DNA of 64,000 nt from a virus. Below, one piece after another: positions 16,757-25,619 of this stretch (the stretch's first letter is position 1; every line of letters begins with the position of its first letter). The stretch covers positions 1 through 64,000 of IMG/VR virus record IMGVR_UViG_3300025151_008080. One strand, written 5' to 3'. The notes under the pieces are model-generated. The model had not been told where the DNA came from. It made no database searches and saw only the letters and a program-made list of their open reading frames with translations. The position numbers were made by a program, and so were the translations under genes.

Positions 16757-17457
16757 TGTTCGTTTAGATTAGGTTTTAAAATAGATATTATTTTTGTATT
16801 CGGTAGTAACTCTCCCATAGCTTCTGGTCGTGCATATATTCTTGGTATGGTTTTTAAAGACATGTCTTGTATATATCTATTAAGATGAGACTCGTCATGC
16901 CAAATAGCAACAATATCATTACTTAAATCTATATCTATATTTTTCTCTATTGTTTCTGACATGTTAAAAAAGTTCTCGTATAAACCTCCATATAGACACG
17001 CTTGATGGTATGGTACTTTATATATGTCTTCAACAAATGCTGTTGATTTAGAATTAGTTTCATAGGGGTATAATTTTATTTCTTTACCTTCATGAAGCCA
17101 ACCACAATGAGTAACACAACAAATCGGTTTCTCTTTTGTTGGTAATAAATCTTCCGAGCTGGTTACATAACCTATACATTTTAGATCCGCGTCGACCCAA
17201 AATATTATATCACAATTAAAATATTCTTTTGTTAAATTAATAGCTTTATTTTTGTAGAGAGTGGAATATGGCCATTCATAAAAAGGAAAGTATATATTAT
17301 TAGAAATCGTTTGATGGGTAAATGTTTTATCATCAGTAAGAATTATAAATTGTTTTTCATATTGAGGTAGAAAATATTTCGCAAAAGAATCTAACATACT
17401 CGGTAGGAAGTCAACATAACTACCAGTACCCATTGTAACAATACCTATTTTACTCAT
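16753..17457 (-). CDS. Glycosyltransferase family 6, second copy
   Basis: A 234-residue GT6 enzyme with DAD at 89-91 (FWVDADLKC), YHQACLYGGLYENFFNM, and AIWHDESHLNRY at 184-195. The WHDESHLN core is nearly identical to vertebrate ABO transferases. It differs clearly from the other GT6 in this island, so the pair may have different specificity rather than being a recent duplication. The ATG is one half of a CATATG whose other half is the start of the rightward gene at 17458. Confidence 0.85.
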   Translation of the reverse strand: MSKIGIVTMGTGSYVDFLPSMLDSFAKYFLPQYEKQFIILTDDKTFTHQTISNNIYFPFYEWPYSTLYKNKAINLTKEYFNCDIIFWVDADLKCIGYVTSSEDLLPTKEKPICCVTHCGWLHEGKEIKLYPYETNSKSTAFVEDIYKVPYHQACLYGGLYENFFNMSETIEKNIDIDLSNDIVAIWHDESHLNRYIQDMSLKTIPRIYARPEAMGELLPNTKIISILKPNLNEQ

Positions 17458-18633
17458 ATGATATGTGATTATTTACAAGGGAAAATAAAAAAGCACGTAA
17501 TGCTTAAGTCCTCTAAATGTATAAACCGATACAACTGGACGTTTTGGGGAGATAAGGCCCTTGTAAGAGTAGAACCAAAAAATCTATACAGTAAAATAGT
17601 ACAATATAAGTTTAATATAGATAAACTTACTCTCACTAACCCAAAAACTATACTACAAGATAAAACATTTAGCTATGAAGACCCGAGATTGATATCTTAT
17701 AATGATTTTACATATGTAAAATACAATGTGAAAAAACAAGAGTGTTATTTTATGAAAAATAACCAGCAAATGACCAAAGGACATGCTTGGGAGAAAAACT
17801 GGCAGTTTATAACAGATAAAAAATATATTTATAAAATAAAACCGCTAGTTATTAAAGACAACACTAGTCGAGTTAAGTTTCGTTATACTATGCCTCATTG
17901 GTTAGAAGGTTTTTTTAAAGACAAACAAGATGCAAATGAAGTTCAGGTAAACACAAATGCAAAAGCATTTGGTAAGACGTACTTATATAGATTAAGTAGT
18001 AATGTTTTTAGTATAAACAACAGAAATTTTATATTTTTTCATACTGCTGCTGGAGACTTAGGTCATTATGATTATTATCAAGGTGTAATAGAGCTTGATT
18101 ATGATTTTTTACCATTAACATACTCTATTGAACCATTTTTTAACCCACCACCATTAGATAACCCATATAAATTTAAAAAGAATGAAAATAAATGCGTATA
18201 TGTTACTAGTGTTCGAATTATAAATGATAAAACATATATATGTGCAGGTATAAATGATTGTGAGTGTGCTTTATTTACTTTAGATAATAATACATTTGTT
18301 GATTGGTATGATAAATACAAAGATTTCGTAAAAGAAGAACAAACATCAAAAAATAGCTATATTACCACTATAAAAACAGAGTATGAAACAGAGTATATAA
18401 CAGAGACTCTAGATTCAGTTACGTCTATTAATACATCTACAGAGCAGCAAATAACTAACGTGCAGCAAAACACTCAAATAAAAGAAAATAATATAACTAA
18501 TATCGATAATATACAACAAGTAAGTAATTTAGAAAAACCTACTAAAATAAAAGAAAGTAATATATCTAATATTGATTATATAAGACCGGAAAACTTAGTA
18601 AGATACACACAAATAAAAAAGCCTAAGTATTGA
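17458..18633 (+). CDS. GH130/beta-propeller-like sugar enzyme with repetitive tail
   Basis: The 391-residue protein has elements of five-bladed propeller glycoside phosphorylases or hydrolases such as GH130: SYEDPRLIS near residue 75, EKNWQFI near residue 115, and YSIEPFF. Residues from about 300 onward are a Thr/Asn/Ile-rich, low-complexity tail with a duplicated 14-residue unit (KIKESNISNIDYI type). The ATG at 17458 abuts the divergent GT6 start; an internal Met at codon 15 (17500) could be the true start. It runs 11 bases into the convergent GT4 gene. The enzyme class is tentative. Confidence 0.5.
   Translation: MICDYLQGKIKKHVMLKSSKCINRYNWTFWGDKALVRVEPKNLYSKIVQYKFNIDKLTLTNPKTILQDKTFSYEDPRLISYNDFTYVKYNVKKQECYFMKNNQQMTKGHAWEKNWQFITDKKYIYKIKPLVIKDNTSRVKFRYTMPHWLEGFFKDKQDANEVQVNTNAKAFGKTYLYRLSSNVFSINNRNFIFFHTAAGDLGHYDYYQGVIELDYDFLPLTYSIEPFFNPPPLDNPYKFKKNENKCVYVTSVRIINDKTYICAGINDCECALFTLDNNTFVDWYDKYKDFVKEEQTSKNSYITTIKTEYETEYITETLDSVTSINTSTEQQITNVQQNTQIKENNITNIDNIQQVSNLEKPTKIKESNISNIDYIRPENLVRYTQIKKPKY
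18472..18582 (+). repeat. Two 42-base direct repeats in the tail of the propeller-like gene
   Basis: Unit 1 is 18472-18513 and unit 2 is 18541-18582; they are near-identical (for example CAAATAAAAGAAAATAATAT versus AAAATAAAAGAAAGTAATAT), with a 27-base spacer, and a shorter third partial copy follows near 18606. The copies are in frame and encode a repeated Ile/Asn-rich segment. Confidence 0.75.
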
Positions 18634-19591
18634 GAATTTCTTCTGTTAATTTTTTACTATTTTTTCTATTTACGTTTTTTACAAAATCTCGTACATCATT
18701 AGAATTAATAGTATTTTTAAAGTGCTCCCACTCTTGAGTTTTTTCTAATAACTCACCTTCATCAACAACCCAACCAAACTGGTGTATTAGGTGTTTAGGT
18801 CTTTGGAAAAAAGGGTATGTAGAATACTTATTGTTATCAGATGTGGTAAATGTAGAGTTAATAAATACAACTAATTCTGGGTCTAACCACTCTGTATACA
18901 TAGGGCAATTGGAAACATAAGCTATTGCACCAGTAGATAAACCTTCATATAAAAAATGACCCCACCCTTCATAATAACTCACACATAAATGAAATCTATT
19001 TGAATTTAATTGCTTTGTTACTTCTTCTTTTGGTAAAAAATCAGCAATAAAGTTAATGTTGTCTTTTAGTGGGGTTTTATTATAATGATTTAAACTTTCG
19101 ACAATTGTCAGAGGTAGAGTATTCTTATTAAAGGTATTTATTACTCGTTCGGTACCTTTTTGATAGCTTTTACCTACAAGATGAAAGAAGGTATCAGTTT
19201 TATCTATTTTTGAATCATATTTATCATATGAAACAAAACCACAGTTAACGATATTACGATTATGCGCGGCAAGTAGTTGTTTTGCGAACTCAGATTTAAC
19301 GATGATTTTATCAAATAGATATAACTGATGTACTTCTAAACCTATCCATTCTTCGTTAGCTATAAATACATTTTTTTTATTTCTATCTAAATACTGACCA
19401 TAGAAATTTTGTATAAAAATACCAACGTCATATTCATTGTATGGATTATACTCAGAGTCATTTCCTATATTATGCTCAAAGTATACTATATCTATATCAT
19501 AAAAAGGTTCTAATAGATCATATAGTAAATTTACATCAGCTATAAGACCGACCCCTGTATTAGATGTATAAATACAAGCAGTCTTTTTCAC
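18623..19591 (-). CDS. GT4-type (GT-B) glycosyltransferase
   Basis: The 322-residue protein shows a C-terminal nucleotide-sugar half typical of GT-B enzymes: FHLVGKSYQKGTERVI, then FHLCVSYYEGWGHFLYEGLSTG with the E-x7-E type motif, and YVSNCPMYTEWL. The N-terminal half carries EEWIGLEVHQLYLFD. It is an island gene on the minus strand, ten bases after a small hypothetical gene. No donor can be assigned. Confidence 0.75.
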   Translation of the reverse strand: MKKTACIYTSNTGVGLIADVNLLYDLLEPFYDIDIVYFEHNIGNDSEYNPYNEYDVGIFIQNFYGQYLDRNKKNVFIANEEWIGLEVHQLYLFDKIIVKSEFAKQLLAAHNRNIVNCGFVSYDKYDSKIDKTDTFFHLVGKSYQKGTERVINTFNKNTLPLTIVESLNHYNKTPLKDNINFIADFLPKEEVTKQLNSNRFHLCVSYYEGWGHFLYEGLSTGAIAYVSNCPMYTEWLDPELVVFINSTFTTSDNNKYSTYPFFQRPKHLIHQFGWVVDEGELLEKTQEWEHFKNTINSNDVRDFVKNVNRKNSKKLTEEILNT

Positions 19592-19601
19592 AAGTTAAAG
19601 C

Positions 19602-20003
19602 TTATCGCAATAGGTTCTCTTTATACCCTAGCATTTGCCATTGCTCGGTATCAGCTTCCCAATAAACAACAATACCGATTGGGAGCTCAGCGGTATCTAC
19701 AAACTCATCATCTACAATACCCTTTTTAAATTTAGCGGTTTCAACTAGAAAAACCTTTTCTTTAAAATATACAGCTCTAGTTTTTCTTTTATATTTGGTT
19801 TCATAAGCTTCTTTATCAGTAGACTTAGTCCAGTCCCATGTAAGTGGGTTCCAAAAAATAGTAAGGTTTTCTTTTACTTTAGCTTGTAGAGTTTTTGTAC
19901 CTAAAAATGTAATTTCTTCTACATCTTTTTCTCCGGGGTTATATTGCACTCCGTTAAAAAAGATCTCTGATATAGTATATGTTTCTTCTTGTACTTTCGG
20001 CAT
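19602..20003 (-). CDS. Hypothetical protein
   Basis: A 133-residue protein starting MPKVQEETYTISEIFFNG. This ATG (20001-20003) is preferred to an upstream in-frame start at 20042 because the latter would overlap the divergent radical SAM gene and an 18-base palindrome. The sequence is beta-rich with several Trp (FWNPLTWDW, VVYWEADTEQW). No family was recognised. It is divergent from the radical SAM gene. Confidence 0.5.
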   Translation of the reverse strand: MPKVQEETYTISEIFFNGVQYNPGEKDVEEITFLGTKTLQAKVKENLTIFWNPLTWDWTKSTDKEAYETKYKRKTRAVYFKEKVFLVETAKFKKGIVDDEFVDTAELPIGIVVYWEADTEQWQMLGYKENLLR

Positions 20004-20006
20004 AGT

Positions 20007-20024
20007 CGTATAATTAATTATACG
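20007..20024. promoter_or_regulatory. Perfect 18-base palindrome between divergent genes
   Basis: CGTATAATTAATTATACG is its own reverse complement and fills the whole gap between the ATG at 20003 (minus) and the GTG at 20024 (plus). It contains TATAAT on both strands. It could be a shared operator or paired minus-10 boxes; no good minus-35 was found. Confidence 0.45.
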
Positions 20025-21076
20025 TGAAAAAAGATCTTTCAACTAAATTCTGCGACCATCCATGGACATTTTTAGAGATACAAGAAAAAGGTCTATATAA
20101 TTGTTGTCCACGATGGGTAAACCATAACAAAATAGGAGAATTAAATCCTACTATTGATTTCATGGAAGAGTGGAACAGTAAGAAAAGTAGAGAATTCCGA
20201 CAATCTATTTTAGATGGATCATTTAGTTTATGTAATCATGAAGAATGTCCTAAAATTCAAAACGGTACATTACCAGATAAAAAAGATATACTTGCAGGCA
20301 GATATGGTGATGAGTTAAAGTTTATTGTTGAGTTTGGAATGGATGTCGCTCAACCACCAAACACAATAAATTTATGTTATGATAAATCTTGTAATTTAAG
20401 ATGTCCAACATGCAGGAAAAATCTTATTCAATACACTGAAAAAAACGAACCTCAAAAATACAAAAATACTATGATGATAAATAAGCGCTTACTGCGTATG
20501 ATTCATAGTAAACCACATAAAGTGCATTTAAATATTACTGGTTCTGGAGATCCGTTTGGTTCTCCATCGTTTTTTGAATTAATGAAAAAGGTAGAACCGG
20601 CAAAAAACCCACAAGTATCATTTACACTACAAACTAACGGAGTGTTATTTGATGAGAGCAGGTGGGAGAAACTTAAAAATATACATAAACAGGATATACA
20701 CGCTATCATAAGCTTAGATGCTGGTATAAAAGAGCACTACGATTTAGTGAGAGTAGGTGGAGATTGGGACAAACTAATGAAAAATCTTCACTTTATAGCT
20801 AAATTAGATCTCAAGTCAGTAAGATTAGATATGGTCGTTCAGAGAAATAATTATAAAAGTATTCCTGAGTTTATTCAAATAGCTCAAGCTCATAATTTTG
20901 ACTCATATACATCGAGAGTATATAACTGGGGTACCTTTACTCAACAAGAGTATAATACTCACAACATATTTGATCAAAATCACCCAGAACATCAAAACTT
21001 TTTAAAGATTTTAAACCAAGATTACCACTATCATAAACACGACTGGGGTAACTTAACAGACTTTATTACAGACTAA
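20024..21076 (+). CDS. Radical SAM protein with N-terminal SPASM/twitch-type cluster
   Basis: The 350-residue protein starts with GTG. Residues 10-75 hold a SPASM/twitch-like pattern (C10-x2-PW, C27-C28, WNS, C70, C75) placed before the radical SAM core CNLRCPTC with Cys 123, 127 and 130. The SAM-binding strand follows (NITGSGDPF). Such twitch-first proteins are known in marine phage and bacterial islands. The substrate is not known; its place at the head of a rightward block of transferases and methyltransferases suggests modification of a sugar or peptide acceptor. Confidence 0.8.
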   Translation: MKKDLSTKFCDHPWTFLEIQEKGLYNCCPRWVNHNKIGELNPTIDFMEEWNSKKSREFRQSILDGSFSLCNHEECPKIQNGTLPDKKDILAGRYGDELKFIVEFGMDVAQPPNTINLCYDKSCNLRCPTCRKNLIQYTEKNEPQKYKNTMMINKRLLRMIHSKPHKVHLNITGSGDPFGSPSFFELMKKVEPAKNPQVSFTLQTNGVLFDESRWEKLKNIHKQDIHAIISLDAGIKEHYDLVRVGGDWDKLMKNLHFIAKLDLKSVRLDMVVQRNNYKSIPEFIQIAQAHNFDSYTSRVYNWGTFTQQEYNTHNIFDQNHPEHQNFLKILNQDYHYHKHDWGNLTDFITD

Positions 21077-22147
21077 ATGAAAATAGCAGTACTATTATAC
21101 GGGCAGCCAAGATTTTGGGACTTAAGCTACGAAAGTATTATACAAGAAACAACATTTGAAGGATGTACCACAGATTACTACTTTCACTTCTGGGATAAAA
21201 TAGGGTATAACGGCTCAGATTCAGAAAACATATTAACAGATGAAATAAAAGAAAAAATTGTTAGTGTATATAAACCTAAAAAATACGAGTTTACTGACTA
21301 TGAACCACTTGTAGCAGACACTGAAAAGGTATACAAACATGTAGATATAGCGAGAAAAGAAATTGAAAATTTAAATCTTCAAAAGACTATTTTTGAGACA
21401 TGTGAGCCAGGTCATTTATCGTATTATACTGGTCAGTTTACGTCTCTTGAGAGAGTAGCAAATTTAGTAGAAGAAGAATATGATTATATATTTCGAATTC
21501 GTACGGACTTAATCTTCGCAACTCCTGATTTATATGATACAAAAAGAGATTATTTTTATGATAAAAGGTATTTTTATGATAAAATGTTAAATGGTCAAAA
21601 AGGTGTGTTTTGTAAATACGGAGATCTACAAATATGGGAAGGAGCAGAAGATAAATCCGGTAATAATACTGATCACCAACCGAAATCTAGAAAAACATAC
21701 GAGAGTATTACATATCTGAATAATAATTTTTACGGTAAACGTCGTAACTTAGGTATAAGTGATAGATACAAATCAGATACACAATATTTACATATAAAAG
21801 ACTGGTGTATGCTAGGTAGCGCAACAGAAATGCTTAAGTGTATGAAGAGTTATATACAAACAATCATAGATATGGTGTATAAAAGTCAGCAATTGCTTAT
21901 TAAAAATAATATTGATGTTAATTGGTCTGCAGGAGAGCTTGTCTGTGGAGAATCTCTAGTAAAGGAAAAAGTAAATGCAATAGAGTTAGGTTATCAATAT
22001 TATCACAATATGATTATACCTAATAGATTTTTAAAAATAGCTAATAAACATACTAAACAATGTATACTTGATAGACCTCATGTAAGAGTTTTAGCAGACT
22101 CGGGTATATCTATGAAAAAGCAATATAAAAAGATTATAGATAGATGA
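21077..22147 (+). CDS. Putative glycosyltransferase of a GQPRF-type family, copy 1
   Basis: A 356-residue protein starting MKIAVLLYGQPRFWDLS, with YYFHFWDKIG, YYTGQFTSLERV and IFRIRTDLIF (the R-x-R-x-D-L strand), and KDWCMLGSATEM. The same layout recurs at 23854 and 25582, and in a diverged form at 26604. The DL after the strand could be a divergent DxD site. I know this family only as putative transferases of phage and giant-virus islands; donor and acceptor are not known. It starts right after the stop of the radical SAM gene. Confidence 0.55.
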   Translation: MKIAVLLYGQPRFWDLSYESIIQETTFEGCTTDYYFHFWDKIGYNGSDSENILTDEIKEKIVSVYKPKKYEFTDYEPLVADTEKVYKHVDIARKEIENLNLQKTIFETCEPGHLSYYTGQFTSLERVANLVEEEYDYIFRIRTDLIFATPDLYDTKRDYFYDKRYFYDKMLNGQKGVFCKYGDLQIWEGAEDKSGNNTDHQPKSRKTYESITYLNNNFYGKRRNLGISDRYKSDTQYLHIKDWCMLGSATEMLKCMKSYIQTIIDMVYKSQQLLIKNNIDVNWSAGELVCGESLVKEKVNAIELGYQYYHNMIIPNRFLKIANKHTKQCILDRPHVRVLADSGISMKKQYKKIIDR

Positions 22148-22698
22148 GTAAAGAGATACGAGATATAATATACGCGACTTGTATATCTATAAAAAGCATA
22201 TGTTTGGAGGTAGGAGTACATAGAGGTATAAATGCAGAAAAAATTGCTAAACATAACCCTCAAAAACTATACTTAATAGATTGTTGGGACTGTCAAAGAA
22301 CTAATTTAGAAGAAAAAAATATTATAATTCATTCTCACGCGGGGGCAAATAATGAAAAACAAACCAACTGGTATAATGAAGTAAAAGAAAAATTTCAAAA
22401 TAATACAAATGTAGAAATAATAAAAGAATATTCTCATGTCGCGTGTGAGAGTTTTGAGAATAACTTTTTTGATTTTATATATATCGACGGTTTACATGAT
22501 TATAGCTCTGTGCTACAAGACCTCAACATGTGGAAAAATAAACTCAAAACCACAGGGATAATACTTTGTGATGATTATACCGAAAACTCTAAAAGAGGGT
22601 ACGGTGTAATACCAGCAATAGAATCTTTCTTAAAAAATAATACAAAGTTTACCGGACAGCTACTCGGGCAGCAGCTTTTTTTATTAAAACAACAATGA
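22144..22698 (+). CDS. Class I SAM-dependent methyltransferase
   Basis: A 184-residue Rossmann methyltransferase: LEVGVHRGINAEKI (motif I), LYLIDCWD (acidic motif II), FFDFIYIDGLHDYSSVLQDL and GIILCDDYTE. The FIYIDG-H-Y-x-x-V-x-x-DL pattern is the Methyltransf_24 type, often O-methyltransferases of sugars. It overlaps the preceding gene by four bases (ATGA). A paralogue follows at 23357. Confidence 0.8.
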   Translation: MSKEIRDIIYATCISIKSICLEVGVHRGINAEKIAKHNPQKLYLIDCWDCQRTNLEEKNIIIHSHAGANNEKQTNWYNEVKEKFQNNTNVEIIKEYSHVACESFENNFFDFIYIDGLHDYSSVLQDLNMWKNKLKTTGIILCDDYTENSKRGYGVIPAIESFLKNNTKFTGQLLGQQLFLLKQQ

Positions 22699-23375
22699 TA
22701 GATATAATTTATAGTTATTATAATCAGTACAATACACTATCAACACAAGTACAGCTTTTAAATTCATACTCTAAAGAAACAAAAAACACAGTAAATCTTA
22801 TATATGTTGATGATAACAGTACTCAGACTGCTAAGCAATATTTAGAAAAACTAAAATTAACATATTCTCTATACTATATTACTGAGAATGTAGGTTGGAA
22901 TAACGGTGGAGCAAAAAATTTAGGTATATACAACTCAAAAAGTGACTGGAAAGTTGTGTTAGATATAGATATGTTTTTAACGGATAATCTCTTGCAAGAG
23001 ATTTTTTTGTATCCAAAGAGGGAAAATTGTATATACAAGTTTCTTACAAATAAAATAGAAAGTACTAACCCTATAATACATAAAACATACCCCGGAGCGC
23101 TAATGATACATAAAAACGCAGTAGAAAAAATTGGTTATTTTGATGAAGATTTTTGCGGAAACTACGGGTGCGAGGATAAAGCATATTTTGCGAAAGCTAG
23201 ACACTACAATTTTAAAACTGTAAAGTTGAGAACAGAAAATAAGCTTATATTTTTAGACGGTTTACCACGAAAAAAATCTCCTGAACCTATAAACGTGAAA
23301 TTATTCGATAGTAAAAATAAAAATAAAGAGTGGTCGACAGACATCTTACGATTCAAATGGAAGAAAATAATATAA
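22695..23375 (+). CDS. GT2-family glycosyltransferase
   Basis: The 226-residue GT-A protein has the N-terminal fold of GT2: IIYSYYNQYNTL, YVDDNSTQTAKQYL, ENVGWNNGGAKNLGI and the DxD-type VVLDIDMFLT, then FDEDFCGNYGCEDKAYF with a probable catalytic acidic residue. An inverting galactosyl- or rhamnosyltransferase is possible. It overlaps the genes on both sides (4 and 19 bases). Confidence 0.78.
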   Translation: MIDIIYSYYNQYNTLSTQVQLLNSYSKETKNTVNLIYVDDNSTQTAKQYLEKLKLTYSLYYITENVGWNNGGAKNLGIYNSKSDWKVVLDIDMFLTDNLLQEIFLYPKRENCIYKFLTNKIESTNPIIHKTYPGALMIHKNAVEKIGYFDEDFCGNYGCEDKAYFAKARHYNFKTVKLRTENKLIFLDGLPRKKSPEPINVKLFDSKNKNKEWSTDILRFKWKKII

Positions 23376-23857
23376 TATATAGAGAAGATATACCAAGAGC
23401 TATAACTAATACTAACCCTATAGGGATTGAATTAGGAGTCGCAGGAGGCCGTTTTAGTGTAAAGCTAAATAATAAACACTCTTTCAAAAAGTTTTATTGT
23501 GTAGATAAGTGGAATGATAAACATAATATAAAAGAGTATTATGATGCACTTCATCGTTTGAATAAAGATAATATATATGTATTAAGAATGTCTTTTGAAG
23601 AGGCTCATACATTATTCGAAGATAACTTTTTTGATTTTATATATATTGACGGTTATGCTCATACAGGGCAAGATTCAGGAGTAACAATTAATAGCTGGTA
23701 TAATAAACTTAAAAAGGGCGGAGTTTACGCGGGACATGATTATAATATAGAAGAATGGCCGAAAAATGTAGAACATATAAATAATTTTTTAACACAAATC
23801 GATAAAAAACCAAACCTCACAACAGAAGCCTGGGCTTCGTGGTGGATAAAGAAATGA
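23357..23857 (+). CDS. Class I SAM-dependent methyltransferase, paralogue
   Basis: A 166-residue methyltransferase with IGIELGVAGGRFSVKL (motif I), FYCVDKWND, NFFDFIYIDGYAHTGQD and GGVYAGHDYN. The ATG at 23357 is chosen over one at 23330 because the extra nine residues carry no family similarity and would enlarge the overlap with the GT2 gene. It is a paralogue of the gene at 22144-22698 with the same FFDFIYIDG core, pointing to a duplicated transferase plus methyltransferase cassette. Confidence 0.78.
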   Translation: MEENNIIYREDIPRAITNTNPIGIELGVAGGRFSVKLNNKHSFKKFYCVDKWNDKHNIKEYYDALHRLNKDNIYVLRMSFEEAHTLFEDNFFDFIYIDGYAHTGQDSGVTINSWYNKLKKGGVYAGHDYNIEEWPKNVEHINNFLTQIDKKPNLTTEAWASWWIKK

Positions 23858-24894
23858 GACTAGCAGTACTTATATACGGACAACCTAGGTTTTTTGAAAA
23901 AACCGCTGATATAATAAAAAAAGAATTTGAAATACCTGGTTGGCAAACAGATTTTTTTATACATAATTGGGAAAACGTCGGGCATACCCCAGCATGTGAC
24001 GAGAATAATGATTACGACGAAAAATGTAACCAGGTAATTATACAAGAAAAACTAAATCCTATTACATATAATATAGAGAGTTATGATATAATATACGATT
24101 ATGCGAAAAAATATATTGAATGTATTAAGCAATTAACAAATAGAAAAGTACCGTACGGGAATAACTATAATTTAGAGCGATACTTCTTCGGTCAACATAT
24201 AAGCACACAAAGGTGTTATGAGTCTATTAAGTTATATGAAGATATAAATAATTTTCAATATGATATAATTATAAAAGCAAGAACAGATATAATTTATACC
24301 CCAAGTTATTGCTACAACACCGAAGAAGAGTACGTAGATCATAAGAAAGCAAACTATAGTGTATTAATTAATGACAGACCGGTGTGTCACGCGAATGGTA
24401 TTAGATATAATACGTTTAATAACACAGAAAATAAATGGGAAGCGAATCCGCTGAAATATTTCTATGAAAACAAGATGTCGCCAATGAATTTACCAACAAA
24501 TAAATGGTATAATGAAGTAGAATATAAATGGGGATATTGGGATCGGCTTTTAATAAATGATTGGTCTTTAGTATGTAATAGATTAGCAGCAGAGGTTTAT
24601 TATAATAAGTGGTTTGATAATTTATTTTTGACTCTTGGTAAAGATTTACTACATAATAATTTGAAAACTAGATGGTTATCAAGATCAGAACACACTCTTC
24701 AAGGCGAGTTAACAATAAACAATAAAGTAGAGTGTAAGTGGATGGGTCGTAGAAGAGATAAAAAAATTATCTCTGCAGAAAAAATTAAAGAGGATGTAAC
24801 AACATCTGATAAAATATTACTTTATCGAAATGATTGCATAAAAACATTACATAATAAAATACGGGAAATGTTTCCTGATAAAATAATAAGATGA
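23854..24894 (+). CDS. Putative glycosyltransferase of the GQPRF-type family, copy 2
   Basis: A 346-residue protein beginning MRLAVLIYGQPRFFEK; FFIHNWENVG, FFGQHISTQRCYESI and IIIKARTDIIYT match copies 1 and 3 in order. LLINDWSLVCNR is the counterpart of the KDWCMLGS block. The ATG at 23854 overlaps the methyltransferase stop as ATGA. Function as in copy 1; not proven. Confidence 0.55.
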   Translation: MRLAVLIYGQPRFFEKTADIIKKEFEIPGWQTDFFIHNWENVGHTPACDENNDYDEKCNQVIIQEKLNPITYNIESYDIIYDYAKKYIECIKQLTNRKVPYGNNYNLERYFFGQHISTQRCYESIKLYEDINNFQYDIIIKARTDIIYTPSYCYNTEEEYVDHKKANYSVLINDRPVCHANGIRYNTFNNTENKWEANPLKYFYENKMSPMNLPTNKWYNEVEYKWGYWDRLLINDWSLVCNRLAAEVYYNKWFDNLFLTLGKDLLHNNLKTRWLSRSEHTLQGELTINNKVECKWMGRRRDKKIISAEKIKEDVTTSDKILLYRNDCIKTLHNKIREMFPDKIIR

Positions 24895-25619
24895 GAGAAG
24901 TATTAAAAAGATCATTTGAAAAAATTTATTGTATAAATTTAAACGATAGAGTAGATAAGTGGGAGAAATGTCGTGCAATTTTCAAAAAACATAACATTGA
25001 AGATTTAGTACAGCGGTGGGAAGCAACAGAACCTAAAAATAAAAACAAAAAAGGGGATTGTGTTTACGCATGCGCGCACAGTCATGTTAGTATTATTACC
25101 CATGCATATGAAAATAATATAAAAAATATATTAATATTAGAAGATGATGTAGAATTTGTAGATGATTACAACGGTATATCAGCAGAACATATATTAAACG
25201 CTGGAATGTCTCAGATAAAGGAAAAAAACATATCATGGGATTTATTCTTTTTAGGGTATAGTTTTAAATTACGAGAGTTTTGTAATTATAGTCAATTAAC
25301 CCCTAATGTATTTCAAAGTACGAACCAATTACAAACTCATTGTTACGCAGTTAATTCTAATATATACAAAAAAATAATAAATGATAATGTCCCTGGTAAA
25401 GCTGCTATGGATGAATACTATGGTATATACCTTTCTCATAAAGTAAACGCATTAAATTTGTTTCCACTAATTACTTACCAAAGAAATGATATTTTATGCG
25501 ATATAGGTAACAACGTCCGTAAAGATAGAATTAAATTATACAACAGAGAAATACAGTTTTGGGAGAAAAAATTATATGGGTATGAAAAAGATTGCAGTAT
25601 TAATACACGGTCAGCCTAG
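24891..25619 (+). CDS. GT25-family glycosyltransferase
   Basis: The 242-residue protein matches GT25 (LPS beta-1,4-galactosyltransferase LgtB / LpsA type): FEKIYCINLNDRVDKWEKC at the N-terminus, CAHSHVSIITHAYEN, and ILILEDDVEFVDDY with the acidic motif. The C-terminal part carries THCYAVNSNIYKKI. GT25 enzymes build lipooligosaccharide in Proteobacteria, so this gene was probably taken from a Gram-negative donor. It overlaps the preceding gene by four bases and the next by 38. Confidence 0.85.
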   Translation: MREVLKRSFEKIYCINLNDRVDKWEKCRAIFKKHNIEDLVQRWEATEPKNKNKKGDCVYACAHSHVSIITHAYENNIKNILILEDDVEFVDDYNGISAEHILNAGMSQIKEKNISWDLFFLGYSFKLREFCNYSQLTPNVFQSTNQLQTHCYAVNSNIYKKIINDNVPGKAAMDEYYGIYLSHKVNALNLFPLITYQRNDILCDIGNNVRKDRIKLYNREIQFWEKKLYGYEKDCSINTRSA

